64,000 bases of DNA from Parachlamydiales bacterium. Its GTDB lineage: Bacteria > Chlamydiota > Chlamydiia > Chlamydiales > JABDDJ01. Under the pieces are notes generated by a model that did not search any database, was not told where the DNA came from, and saw only the letters and a list, made by a program, of their open reading frames with translations. The DNA is taken from the NCBI GenBank assembly GCA_041671045.1, contig JBAZCF010000001.1:248001-312000 (forward strand). The letters run 5' to 3'. Below are positions 46,736 to 56,348 of the stretch, piece by piece. The position numbers were made by a program, and so were the translations under genes. Each line of letters opens with the position of its first letter. Position 1 is the stretch's first letter.

Positions 46736-47239
46736 ATGAATAAAGACAAGGACCTACTAGAAGCCCAAAAAGCTGTTTATGAACCCCTTGGTTTACATAT
46801 TAAGCATTATCGGTGCGAATTTGAGAGCCAAGAATATGGCGCCGCTGAGTTTGAGATAGACAGTAAACAGATCAAATACCGAAAAGCAAAAATCACCCCT
46901 ATAAAGGTAGGTCAGTTTGTTACATTATGGAAACGTGAAGGGACAGGTCCTATAATGCCATTTGATCTTTCCGATCCTGTCGACTTATTCATCATCACCG
47001 TACGTACAGAGCAGCATTTTGGCCAATTTATCTTTCCTAAAACCGTTCTTGTGGAAAAAGGAATTCTATCCACAAATGGTGTAGGCGGGAAAAGAGCAAT
47101 GCGCGTTTATCCCTCCTGGGATTTTGCAGATAATAACAAGGCCAGAAAAACACAGGCTTGGCAGTTAGGCTATTTCTTTGATTTTAACAATCTGAATGAA
47201 ATGAATCTGGAAGCCATCAAAGCGCGTTTTACTTGCTAA
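46736..47239 (+). CDS. MepB family protein
   Basis: 167-aa protein similar to MepB, the small cytoplasmic protein encoded beside the MepA multidrug pump in Staphylococcus. Family features are KHYRCEFESQEYGAAEFEI, RKAKITPIKVGQFVTLWKR, GQFIFPKTVLVEKGILS and RVYPSWD. No pump gene is adjacent here. Its molecular function is not established; it is often found alone in environmental bacteria. AGGGGAAAA precedes the ATG. Confidence 0.86.
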   Translation: MNKDKDLLEAQKAVYEPLGLHIKHYRCEFESQEYGAAEFEIDSKQIKYRKAKITPIKVGQFVTLWKREGTGPIMPFDLSDPVDLFIITVRTEQHFGQFIFPKTVLVEKGILSTNGVGGKRAMRVYPSWDFADNNKARKTQAWQLGYFFDFNNLNEMNLEAIKARFTC

Positions 47240-47371
47240 CATAGACTTTGATGAATATAGCACCTATTATTTATTTATTTATGTGATAGTTTTTTATGTT
47301 TAATATTAACTGTCTTTAAATTTAATTTAAGTTATATTGTTACTTAATTTTAATTTCGCAAGTGAGTTAGT

Positions 47372-50300
47372 ATGTTTAAAATTGCTGATCCAAATAAAGT
47401 TGATGAAACATTACAGGATTTACGCAACGAGGGATACACAGAGGATACCGAGGATAATCCGTATTTAGAATCAGGCAAAATAGTTACATATGCCGGCAAT
47501 TCCTATAACTTCATCTCAAGAATGAAGTATTCATATTCAAACAGCGCATTTCTAATAAGAGGATTTTTAGCCACGCTTGCTATTATCGGTACATTTGGAC
47601 TGGCCTGGTATTTTGCAAAACCCCTTGTGTGTAATCTATTTCAAAGACAGTTTACAGTTGATGTTGTTTGCCCCATCGCAGAAATCACCCACATTAAAGC
47701 TATGGATATTCTTGGGATTTCAAACTCAGCAAAAACAGATTCTCAGGATAATTTAGAAAAAAATAGTAATAAGTCGTCCGCAACAGCACATTCTCCGGTA
47801 GTAAAGGCATCTTCACAAACCTTCACTCTATCGACTACTGAAAAAAACTCTTTTAATTCTTACGTAGCCACCATTGAGAACGAAAAATACTCTATCGATA
47901 CTAAAGAAAAGCAAAATGAACTCATAGAACGACTAAGAGCACTGGTTTACACAAAACACACTAAAATAGAGGTTAAATTCTCTTATACAGTCACAGAAGA
48001 GATAGCAAGTGTTTTTAAGGAATTTTTTGATTTAAATAAAAGGTTTTCAACTTTCGAGGTTTTTCCAAAAGTTGCAGAAATTAAAGAGGAAGAAGATAAA
48101 AAAACTCTCACTTTTATAGATGGCACAGTCTTATCCACTACTCGAGATGACCACAGTTTTACAGCGGCCGAAAGAAAATATTCTGATGGGACGATTGAAG
48201 TAGGTTACTTTACTAAAAGTTACGAAATTGATTATTGGAGTTTTGGCAAGGGGACTAGAACGCATGCTGATGGAAGAATCGTTCATGTTTTTCCCCTTTA
48301 CCTACCCACAACCTTTTCAAATGAGAATGAGTATCTAACACAAAAAACAACGGAAAAAGACGGTGTAATATCCTACCGAGTTTTAGAACGCTCAAGCAAA
48401 ACGATGGAATGCGTAGCAGAGAAGACCCCACATCCTTTTGAATCCTATGAAATAGATATGGAACACTATGATAAAGAAAATCCCATTTGGAAAGTCGAAA
48501 ATTTAGAACAACAAGAAAAGTTTATCCAATATCTTAAAGGACGCGTTCATACACCTCATACATCAGTGAATATCAGAATTGCAGAGAAGGTTGTAAATGG
48601 GGAAAAAATCCGATACACGGATAATTATCAATGGAACAGTAGATTTAGAAAACTTCTAGAGAAAGATTTCGATGTTGCAACAGGCTATAATAGACAGCTA
48701 TGCCTTAGTCCAAAAGTAAAAGAGAAACTCATGAATGTGCCTGGATCCGCTTATAATAATACATGGATATATGAAAATGGAGTAACTATTGAATTTACAA
48801 AAAGAGAGGATAATAGTTGGAACGGCATTCGAACGTTTCCTAACGGTGATATAGAAAAAGGTGAGTTTAGAAGTTATGGCGCCCTCCAATTTTGGTATGG
48901 TACAAAAACCGTGCAGGGAAAAACCTTATTTGTTTTAAGTGAAGCAGAAATTCAATTTAAGGATAGTGATGTTACCATAGCCCCCGTGCTTCAGGAAGAT
49001 GGCACAAAAAAACGGCTTATATTGAAGATATTAAGTAAACCGGGAAACTTTACCATTGAATGTGTTGAGGATACCTCTTATACAATAAAAAACCTTTTTA
49101 TGGAGCACTTGGATCAAGGTAGGCTTTTAAGAGAAACACTCTATCCCGAAAAGTTAATTCTAGATGAAGATTTAAAAACGCTTATACCATTACTTTTCCA
49201 AACTTCTGCACGTAATCCAGTGCCTCCTATTTTTAATTATTCTGTTCAAGAAACTATATTTATTTTGAATAAATCGCAAAAGCTTGCAATTACTCCTGAC
49301 TTTACTGTCAGAGGTAAAATAGAAAAAAGAAAGGAAGAGCCGTTTTTTCATTATTGGGTTAGAGAACTCGCCTTAGTCCAATATTGGAGTGAAAATAAAA
49401 CCTATTGTATTTCCGGATTAAAACAGCTTTTTGAAATGAACCCGGACTTCCTGATCAACCAAGAAGAAGTCATTTTCCGAATACTGGTAAAAAATAAAAG
49501 CCCTGCTTCGACTTCTTTTGAATTTAATACTACTGCTTTTTCGCCGAAAGCGAAATTAATGTATGACCTCCTTCATACACAAGACTTTGCAGAAGAAATG
49601 CTCGATCGGTTTTGCACCCTTGCTCCCAAAGAACAAATTTCCGTTATTAAAATGGCAAATAGATATCAGCTCTTATCGTTCATAGAAATGATTGAAGGTA
49701 TTGAAAATAGAGTTTGGGAACAGGCTGTCGAACTCCCCGCGGTTGTGGAAGGGAATCCCATACAAAGCAGGCCTATGCTTATTTTGCCTACAATGAGCGT
49801 TGCAAAAAGAAAAGAAGTCACTCTGCAATTTCTGCAAACCCTAAGAGAGCAGGGTAGATTATTAACTAAAAAGGAGTTCAAAGCCCTTTCCTTAAACTGT
49901 TTTGATAAGGGAAGAAATCTCGGCCGTATTTTGGGAAGGGATTATTTGGAGAGAACAATTAAAGCCCTGGGCTTAACAAAAGTTAAAGTCCCTAATAAAT
50001 TTGCTGTTCTTGACAACTCTAGTGATATAGAAATTAAAGCATTTTCCAATGGTCATGTTGGCGCTCCCCATATAACTGTATATGCTAAAACCGTTATTGC
50101 AGTTAACCGATGCCCCTCTTTAGAAGAGATTCTAGAATTGAGTATTTTACTTGAAGCTACTGGATATAAGGATTTAACTATTGGTAAAAAGCTTGGTCAA
50201 AACATTATCATAGGATGGGATGGATTATATATTATTGATACAGAGTTCGATGCTTTTTCCTTTATCCCTCAATATGGACAATTAAATTATTTACAGCAGT

Positions 50301-50503
50301 ATTTATTGAGTACTGACGATGCGCAAACTTTTGTAGATGAACTTAAAAAAAGATACGAAAAATTTCGTACTGTTGAAGAAAGTATTAATAATGCAAATAA
50401 AGAAATCCAGAAAATAGCTAAAACTTGGAATGATCTTCTGGGTACTCAGCACACCTTTACTTTTAAGTCCTCAATACTTCTCAATGCTAAAAAAGCCTCC
50501 TAG
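47372..50503 (+). CDS. Large membrane-anchored protein with MORN-like segments
   Basis: 1043 aa, not recognised as a whole. One hydrophobic helix at about residues 57-80 (FLIRGFLATLAIIGTFGLAWYFA broken by charged flanks) would anchor it with the long C-terminus on one side. Two related segments, near residues 250-310 and 455-530, contain MORN-like patterns (DGTIEVGYF, GKGTRTHADGR; NGDIEKGEF, FWYGTKTV). A region near 715-780 is weakly reminiscent of the helices after a BTB fold. Similar membrane-anchored proteins in chlamydiae can be inclusion-membrane or host-facing proteins, but no classical bilobed hydrophobic domain is seen. Low GC. Confidence 0.7.
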   Translation: MFKIADPNKVDETLQDLRNEGYTEDTEDNPYLESGKIVTYAGNSYNFISRMKYSYSNSAFLIRGFLATLAIIGTFGLAWYFAKPLVCNLFQRQFTVDVVCPIAEITHIKAMDILGISNSAKTDSQDNLEKNSNKSSATAHSPVVKASSQTFTLSTTEKNSFNSYVATIENEKYSIDTKEKQNELIERLRALVYTKHTKIEVKFSYTVTEEIASVFKEFFDLNKRFSTFEVFPKVAEIKEEEDKKTLTFIDGTVLSTTRDDHSFTAAERKYSDGTIEVGYFTKSYEIDYWSFGKGTRTHADGRIVHVFPLYLPTTFSNENEYLTQKTTEKDGVISYRVLERSSKTMECVAEKTPHPFESYEIDMEHYDKENPIWKVENLEQQEKFIQYLKGRVHTPHTSVNIRIAEKVVNGEKIRYTDNYQWNSRFRKLLEKDFDVATGYNRQLCLSPKVKEKLMNVPGSAYNNTWIYENGVTIEFTKREDNSWNGIRTFPNGDIEKGEFRSYGALQFWYGTKTVQGKTLFVLSEAEIQFKDSDVTIAPVLQEDGTKKRLILKILSKPGNFTIECVEDTSYTIKNLFMEHLDQGRLLRETLYPEKLILDEDLKTLIPLLFQTSARNPVPPIFNYSVQETIFILNKSQKLAITPDFTVRGKIEKRKEEPFFHYWVRELALVQYWSENKTYCISGLKQLFEMNPDFLINQEEVIFRILVKNKSPASTSFEFNTTAFSPKAKLMYDLLHTQDFAEEMLDRFCTLAPKEQISVIKMANRYQLLSFIEMIEGIENRVWEQAVELPAVVEGNPIQSRPMLILPTMSVAKRKEVTLQFLQTLREQGRLLTKKEFKALSLNCFDKGRNLGRILGRDYLERTIKALGLTKVKVPNKFAVLDNSSDIEIKAFSNGHVGAPHITVYAKTVIAVNRCPSLEEILELSILLEATGYKDLTIGKKLGQNIIIGWDGLYIIDTEFDAFSFIPQYGQLNYLQQYLLSTDDAQTFVDELKKRYEKFRTVEESINNANKEIQKIAKTWNDLLGTQHTFTFKSSILLNAKKAS

Positions 50504-50518
50504 ATATGGCTATGATAT

Positions 50519-50587
50519 GCTAACCTTGCCCTAGTATAGGAATGCGGCGACTTGTCGCCGATTTCCCATCCCTCGACTAGACGAGGG
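50519..50587. repeat. Copy D of dispersed repeat with two hairpins (likely terminator)
   Basis: Between two convergent genes. It contains GCTAACCTTG, the core CCCTAGTATAGGA (50529-50541), then CGGCGAC/GTCGCCG (50545-50560) and CCCTCG/CGAGGG (50570-50587) hairpins. It shares two 10-base blocks with copy B. It probably terminates transcription from both sides. Confidence 0.6.
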
Positions 50588-50600
50588 CATTATACACATT

Positions 50601-53600
50601 TTATTTGTTTGCTGCCTCATGAATATCATAAACGGAATCAATAATAGCAGTTTTAAAATCCATTAAGAGCTTAAATACAGGTTCTGCCCATTCACATTCC
50701 GAATTCTTGTCAGGGTGTGCCAAACATATTGTTTGTTTGGTTCCTTTTATAAAATCTGATTTCTGGTCAGGCAACTTTTCCATATTAAACAATAGAGCAA
50801 TATTACTACTTTCCTTTGCATTTTCAAGACGTTTGCAAATTTCAGCAAGGTTGTCGCTACCGGGAGCCGCTTTAAATCGTTTGAAATCGAAGTTCTCTTT
50901 TAGTAGGAAGGCGTCAATCCAGCCATTAGTACCATTGTTAAACACCTCCGATTCCTTCACAATGCCATTCTTAAAGAACAGCTTTCTTAAAGCTTGATCA
51001 GTTTTATAGAGCAGAGATCTGGCATTTCTAAAAGCAGTGAATAATAACTTCAGCTGTATAGGTGTTCGATATTCTAAAAAGCATTCCGCTTGTTCAAGTA
51101 TGCTATCCATTAATGAAAGTTGAAAATAGGCCTGTTTATAGATGTTTCCTTTATCCATACTCACAAGGGCTTGATCGTTGCCTTCAATTTCAGCGACCTT
51201 GACATTCCTCGGCTGTTTAGCATCCCCAGCAAATTTTTTCAAAGCGCCTTTTGCATCGGCAGCAATTTTAGAAATCTTTTCTTTAGCCTTCTCTGCATAG
51301 TCATAACCTCGCTGAAAAATAACCTCATCTAAGCGGGTTTTCATGTCAGCAACATCCATGAAGAACATTTGAACATTTTCATCTTGAGATTTTTCTGGAA
51401 GCCGCATCCAGAAATCATTCAGTGTAGAGTTCATAGAGACTAATGAATCAAAAACTGCACCGAAATTTAGTGAGCAGTCTTGTTCATACTCTTTGACTTT
51501 ATTCGAGATTTCTTCCAATTCTTTTTGACATACCGAGAGAAAACGCTCAATTCTGAGACGTTCAATTTCTGAGGAAAGGTCATTTAGGTTTTTGAGTAAT
51601 TCGATAAGCAACGGATTAGACAAGTCATAGAAAAGTGCCTTTTGAACTTTCTTGATAATATCATGTTTATCAAGGATGATATTTGTAAGCATTTTTTGAT
51701 ATTTTTTGTCCGATAGACTAGCGGCTTCTTGCAAAAATGCAACTTCTAATTCAAACGACCTTTTTAATTTCTCTGCTTTGCTAGTCAAAACACTAGGGGG
51801 CATGTCAGTTGCGTTAACAATAGATTCAACAACATCCATAGGTAATGATTCGGAAGTTATTCCTTTTAATAAGAGCTCTTTCATATCTTTATTATCGAAT
51901 GCATCCTTAGGACAAACCGCGATTACCCATTCTAGCTGCTCCTTGGAGTGAATCAAAGGAAGAGTTAAGAGCAAAAGGGAGTTTCTTTGCTCTATTTTTG
52001 GAAGAGAAAAAATTGTTCTGAAAGCTAATTGGACTTGTTTAGGGTGATTATTTGCTAATAGTTGTTCAATAAATTTCACCACTAAAGGCTCTGCTATCTC
52101 AGCAAAAAGAGAGACGAGTAAGGAAATATGCCTATTTTTTATACCATTTGAGATTCCAATGACCAGAAGATTGCCCGGTTGGTTCTCTTCATAGCAGATT
52201 TTTAGTGCTTCACTTAGTAGTGCTATTGTCCGTATATAATTTGATATACCATCTTTCTTAAAAATAAGCTTGAAAGCGTCCAAAGCAACAAGATCTCGGG
52301 TGTTTGAGAAGGTTGATCTTTGGAAATTTTCACTTTCTGTAAAGGTAAGATAGATATTTTTTTCTAAAAAAACAGCGCCAATGTTGCTATACCAGTTTTT
52401 TGCTTTTCTAAGTGTTTCAAGTCCTTGGGTAATGGTGAGGGAGTCGTTTTCATTGAGTGTAGAATTTAGCTCTTCATGTACTTTTTGAATATATCTTGCC
52501 TCTTTTTGACTTTCCAATTCTAGAATGTCGTCTGATTCAAATAGTTTTCTAAAGCGATCGTAGTTGATTCTTCCATCATCAACGAATATCGGTAAGAATA
52601 TCTTACGATGGGACGGATCAAGTATTGCTATGAGCTTTTCAATATGATAATAGTGGCTCAGACAGTGAACAAATCTATCGAACCCTCCGCATTCTTTACC
52701 TAGATCAAATAATAGAATAAAAGCCTCTCGCAATTTTTCCAGACGAAGATTTCCATAGGAGGAGGTGGAGTAATCCTTATAGTTGATGAAGTCTTCCATT
52801 TCAGATTTAGATAATTCGGGAAGAGCGATTTTAAGAAACCATGGGGGTGCATTTGGGAGTATAGAATGAGTAAAATTATAATTTTGCTGAGTAAGAGTAA
52901 TGAGTTTTTTTATTCCTATAGTTCCCAATGCAGTGGTAAGTTTCGCTTCAAAGGCAGGGTCAGGGAGACCATTCTTATTTAACAAATCACAAATAGTTGA
53001 AGTGAAGCTTTCTTCAAAAGGTCCCACTTTTAACCACAAAGCAATAATTTCTGCCAAAAGGCTTTGCTCATAGGAGTAGAAGCCTCCTTTAAAGGTTAAA
53101 TGTGGAAAGATATTTTCATTTTCACAAAGGAGTAAAATCGCATCTAAACAAGCTTGATCGGGAATTTTTTCAATAACGAGTGTGGGCTTAGGGTGGATAT
53201 ATTCAACCAAAAGCTCAATAAGACGGGAGGGAGAAAGGTCGCCATAGGATGTTCTTGAGGTGAATTTTGAAGGAAGAATTATTTTTTCTAAATTGGTAAA
53301 CTCTTTTGCAAAGGCGATCGCTTCGGGTTCAGTAGCAGGAACTTTATTCCAAGAAAAATTATATTCGATATCTAGTTTCTTAGTATCACGTGAGATATTA
53401 TTTTGGTGAAAGATGTATTTCACTGCCGTTTCAGTGTCTTTCTTCCATCTGGCATTATCTAAACCAAAATATGCATCAAGATCCAGTTCAGCAGTTTTTT
53501 CCTCTTTGGGAGTATTATTTGTTGTTGTAGGCTTAAGGAGGCTTTTATCTTCGGCTTCACTTTCTTCATCTGAATCAGTATCTGAATCAATATCAGAGCT

Positions 53601-54029
53601 TGTATTTGTGTCAGAATCTTTCTCTTGAACTTCAACTTCGTTCTTGCCGGGTCTTTCAGCTGATTCTTGTTCAGAAAAACTAGAAGTTTCTTTTTGACTT
53701 CGATCTTCGATATCTTTTTTTACATTTTCGATAAGAGCCTCAATAGAGAAGACGGGAGGATGGATATTATAGCGTGAATTTTCTCTTGCAAGCCAACGTT
53801 GATAACTTAGGCTCTTAACATAGTATATAACTGTTTCGCCGTTGGTGGGTTTTGATTCCAAACGTGTAGAATAACAGAATATCCAAAAGAAGAATCCCAC
53901 AACGAAACTATAGGATTTAAAACCGGGTTTTTCAGGGCGCGCTTCTTCGATAGGTAGGTCTGCAAATTTAATCCTAGCTCCATCTTGAACTAACTTATGA
54001 TTTGTCGTATCGTTTAGCGTCCAAAACAT
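50601..54029 (-). CDS. Large hypothetical protein with C-terminal J-domain-like segment
   Basis: 1142 aa. A hydrophobic helix near residues 40-58 (SFVVGFFFWIFCYS) may anchor it. A very acidic low-complexity stretch (DSDTNTSSDIDSDTDSDEE, about 140-160) follows. The central 800 residues look alpha-helical and are unrecognised. At the C-terminus, AHPDKN (HPD at 1105-1107) followed by EPVFKLLMDFKTAI matches the HPD loop and third helix of DnaJ J-domains, with a helix before it that could be helix II. If real, it would stimulate an Hsp70. The role of the large helical body is unknown; it converges with the 1043-aa gene. Confidence 0.7.
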   Translation of the reverse strand: MFWTLNDTTNHKLVQDGARIKFADLPIEEARPEKPGFKSYSFVVGFFFWIFCYSTRLESKPTNGETVIYYVKSLSYQRWLARENSRYNIHPPVFSIEALIENVKKDIEDRSQKETSSFSEQESAERPGKNEVEVQEKDSDTNTSSDIDSDTDSDEESEAEDKSLLKPTTTNNTPKEEKTAELDLDAYFGLDNARWKKDTETAVKYIFHQNNISRDTKKLDIEYNFSWNKVPATEPEAIAFAKEFTNLEKIILPSKFTSRTSYGDLSPSRLIELLVEYIHPKPTLVIEKIPDQACLDAILLLCENENIFPHLTFKGGFYSYEQSLLAEIIALWLKVGPFEESFTSTICDLLNKNGLPDPAFEAKLTTALGTIGIKKLITLTQQNYNFTHSILPNAPPWFLKIALPELSKSEMEDFINYKDYSTSSYGNLRLEKLREAFILLFDLGKECGGFDRFVHCLSHYYHIEKLIAILDPSHRKIFLPIFVDDGRINYDRFRKLFESDDILELESQKEARYIQKVHEELNSTLNENDSLTITQGLETLRKAKNWYSNIGAVFLEKNIYLTFTESENFQRSTFSNTRDLVALDAFKLIFKKDGISNYIRTIALLSEALKICYEENQPGNLLVIGISNGIKNRHISLLVSLFAEIAEPLVVKFIEQLLANNHPKQVQLAFRTIFSLPKIEQRNSLLLLTLPLIHSKEQLEWVIAVCPKDAFDNKDMKELLLKGITSESLPMDVVESIVNATDMPPSVLTSKAEKLKRSFELEVAFLQEAASLSDKKYQKMLTNIILDKHDIIKKVQKALFYDLSNPLLIELLKNLNDLSSEIERLRIERFLSVCQKELEEISNKVKEYEQDCSLNFGAVFDSLVSMNSTLNDFWMRLPEKSQDENVQMFFMDVADMKTRLDEVIFQRGYDYAEKAKEKISKIAADAKGALKKFAGDAKQPRNVKVAEIEGNDQALVSMDKGNIYKQAYFQLSLMDSILEQAECFLEYRTPIQLKLLFTAFRNARSLLYKTDQALRKLFFKNGIVKESEVFNNGTNGWIDAFLLKENFDFKRFKAAPGSDNLAEICKRLENAKESSNIALLFNMEKLPDQKSDFIKGTKQTICLAHPDKNSECEWAEPVFKLLMDFKTAIIDSVYDIHEAANK

Positions 54030-54181
54030 TTAATTATATCCAACTTTATAAAAATAATTACATCAACTATAGCGTATAACCATATATTTTATAAATAATA
54101 AAATGAATCTATAATTGATTTAATAGATGGTGAGCAGAGTTAGATATTTTCTCAATTCTTTTTCAATAAACCATTCTGAGT

Positions 54182-55459
54182 TTATGGCAGAATAATAGTG
54201 ACAGGATCGCTTTGTAATCCATCCACATCTACAGCCTTAATCTTATAGGTATAGCGCTTGCCCTTTTTGCGATGGTGATCCTGATACACTAAAGGAGCTG
54301 TCGATAATATATTACTTATCAGTACACCATCACGAAAGATATTATAGTTTACGACTGCAATACCCGGGCTTTGCGACCAACTCAGGAGATTGACTAGGTC
54401 AGTTTGTGTTAAAAATCTGTTTTTTACTTGTGTACCGGCTAGGTTTTGTGGCGGACTAGGACGTGGCGGGGGTGTAATCGCAATGCTTTGTGGTTGGCTC
54501 CCGACCGGAACTGTGGCAATAACGGTGTTAGTACTCGTGTGGATGACTGAAACAGTGTTATCTGCATTATTGTTAACATAGGCAAATTCTCCATTGGGTG
54601 TAATGGCTACTCCGAAGGGAGCATTTCCGACAAGAATGGTCATAATAAGCGTATTACTTCCTGTGGCTATGACAGAAACGTTGTTATTGTTGCTGTTTGC
54701 CACGTAAATGTAATTTCCGTCCGGAGTGATAGCAAGGTATCTGGGGGTTGAACCCACAGGAATTGAAGTCTCTACATTGTTTGTCGCCGTATTGATCTCG
54801 GAGATATTATCGCTAAATAGATTGGTCAAATACACAAAACTTCCATTAGAAGCCATGGCGATCCCAAAAGGACCATTGTCGACCGGAATGGTCGCTACGA
54901 CAGTATTATTTGTCGTATCAATGACCGAAGTCGTGTTTTGATTATTGTTGGTAACATATGCGTACCTTCCGTCAGGGGTCAGTACTATTCCCACAGGCCA
55001 GACCCCTACAGTGATCGTTGAGATGACTGTATTGCTTGTAGTATCCACCACAGACACTGTATCGATGCCATTGTTTGCAACATAAGCATAGAGGCCATCA
55101 GGTGTGAAGGCTACGCCAAGAGGCCCTGAAAAACCCACGCTGATCGTCGTGGCAATAGCGTAATTGGTAGTGTCAATCACTGAGATACTATTACCGCCGT
55201 AGTTAGTTACATAGGCATACCGCCCATCGGGGGTGATGGCAATTCCATTTGGAGTATTGCCTACTGTAATAGTGGTGAGAACAAGGTTGCTTTCTGTGTC
55301 GATCACTGTAACGGTATTATCATTACTATTTATTACGTAAGCTGAATTTGCAAATCCCTGTCCTAAGTAGGCTGTCAGCATGACTAGGAGTAATATCATG
55401 TAATGGGGGAATGGATGCAGGGCTCTAAATTTTGTATAACACCCTTTGTTTTTCTTCAT
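54182..55459 (-). CDS. Exported YVTN beta-propeller protein
   Basis: 425 aa starting at ATG 55459, chosen because AAGGGA lies before it and a signal-anchor-like segment (MILLLVMLTAYLGQGFA) follows; the frame extends to 55522. The body has seven or more YVTN-type blades, each about 42 residues, with repeated VSVIDTTNN, TVVATIPVG, AITPDGRYAYVTN patterns. A C-terminal fibronectin-III-like domain ends DVDGLQSDPVTIIL. Such propellers act as extracellular or periplasmic binding proteins or adhesins; the ligand is unknown. Confidence 0.87.
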   Translation of the reverse strand: MKKNKGCYTKFRALHPFPHYMILLLVMLTAYLGQGFANSAYVINSNDNTVTVIDTESNLVLTTITVGNTPNGIAITPDGRYAYVTNYGGNSISVIDTTNYAIATTISVGFSGPLGVAFTPDGLYAYVANNGIDTVSVVDTTSNTVISTITVGVWPVGIVLTPDGRYAYVTNNNQNTTSVIDTTNNTVVATIPVDNGPFGIAMASNGSFVYLTNLFSDNISEINTATNNVETSIPVGSTPRYLAITPDGNYIYVANSNNNNVSVIATGSNTLIMTILVGNAPFGVAITPNGEFAYVNNNADNTVSVIHTSTNTVIATVPVGSQPQSIAITPPPRPSPPQNLAGTQVKNRFLTQTDLVNLLSWSQSPGIAVVNYNIFRDGVLISNILSTAPLVYQDHHRKKGKRYTYKIKAVDVDGLQSDPVTIILP

Positions 55460-55773
55460 GAAGATCCCTTGCAAAAGCATGATAATAAAAAATTTATAGC
55501 TAGGCTGTTGTTGTAAAGTCAATCATTAATAATGACTTAAAAACATCTAAAGCAGGGATGTACTGTGTACATAGCTTTGAATATGCAGATGAACTTGAGA
55601 AGGGGGGATCTAGTCCTATAAGAAAGTCCAGAGGGCCGAGGGCCCTTTGGTAATCAGAAAAGGGGGAAAATCCCCCAACGTAGGGTGTAAAACACAATGA
55701 GCCCACTGATATAGGCTTAAAATGTTTTTATCTATATCTCTAAGGAGGATTATTAATTAATCCTCTTTAAGAA
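55460..55773. other. Intergenic region with two hairpins
   Basis: About 310 bases. Two stem-loops, described separately, lie near 55628-55676. A 68-aa - strand frame (55500-55706) is open but lacks a ribosome binding site and a recognisable family. The promoter of the YVTN gene must lie close to 55480-55600. Confidence 0.4.
55628..55676 (-). terminator. Pair of stem-loops, probable cspA 3' terminator
   Basis: AGGGCC/GGCCCT (55632-55646, extendable to 55628-55650) and GGGGGA/TCCCCC (55662-55676) are adjacent hairpins about 100 bases past the cspA stop on the - strand. Confidence 0.5.
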
Positions 55774-55980
55774 CTAAAGAAGTGTTACATCCGTAGCTTC
55801 AGGACCTTTGCGTCCTTGGCCTTCAACGTACTCAACAGTTTGACCTTCGCGTATTGACTCTGGATCGCCGTTGATGTTGTTAGCATGTACAAAAAGGTCT
55901 TTTCCACCGTTGTCTGGTGTAATGAAACCGAAGCCTTTTTGTGTATTAAAAAACTTAACTTTACCTCTTGACTTAGCCAA
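55774..55980 (-). CDS. cspA: Cold-shock protein (CspA family), TTG start
   Basis: 68-aa single cold-shock domain: RNP1 KGFGFI and RNP2 LFVHAN are intact, so it binds single-stranded RNA/DNA as an RNA chaperone. The first codon is TTG (55978-55980 complement); AAGGAG at 55987-55993 lies six to seven bases upstream, and no ATG is available, so TTG is the real start. The 5' region (55981-56348) is long and may act as a structured leader. Confidence 0.95.
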   Translation of the reverse strand: MAKSRGKVKFFNTQKGFGFITPDNGGKDLFVHANNINGDPESIREGQTVEYVEGQGRKGPEATDVTLL

Positions 55981-56348
55981 AATATTCTCCTTAGTACAAT
56001 TTAAAAAAATCTTACAGCAATAATCTGTTCTTACTCATAAGATATTTCTTTATCCTAACATAAAAGGTATTTTCGATATAGCTTGTAAATCTTTTTCAAA
56101 GAAAAGGCATGCTATTTAAGCTGAAATTTTCCCTTTCTAACTTAGGACATCGTAAATTTTCCATGACCCGTTAACCATAACTGAAAGACTTTATGTCTCT
56201 CGTTTAGAGCGAATTAAACAGTTTTTAGTGGGAAGCTCAGAAAAATCTGAGCTCATGTGATTTCAGGTAGGCGAATATCCGTATTTTCAACTTGGAAAAG
56301 GATTAAGGCATCCATATACTACGTTTCCTATAGCAATGAGGTAGTTTC
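55981..56348. other. Long leader/promoter region with a hairpin
   Basis: 370 bases between divergent cspA and the GNAT gene. It contains AGCTCAGA/TCTGAGCT (56234-56253), an eight-bp stem with AAAA loop. Cold-shock genes often have long regulatory leaders; this could be one, but no conserved cold-box could be identified. Confidence 0.4.

Noticed and set aside
55500..55706. 68-aa - strand ORF between cspA and the YVTN gene
   Set aside because: No ribosome binding site, overlaps hairpins, composition unlike neighbouring genes.
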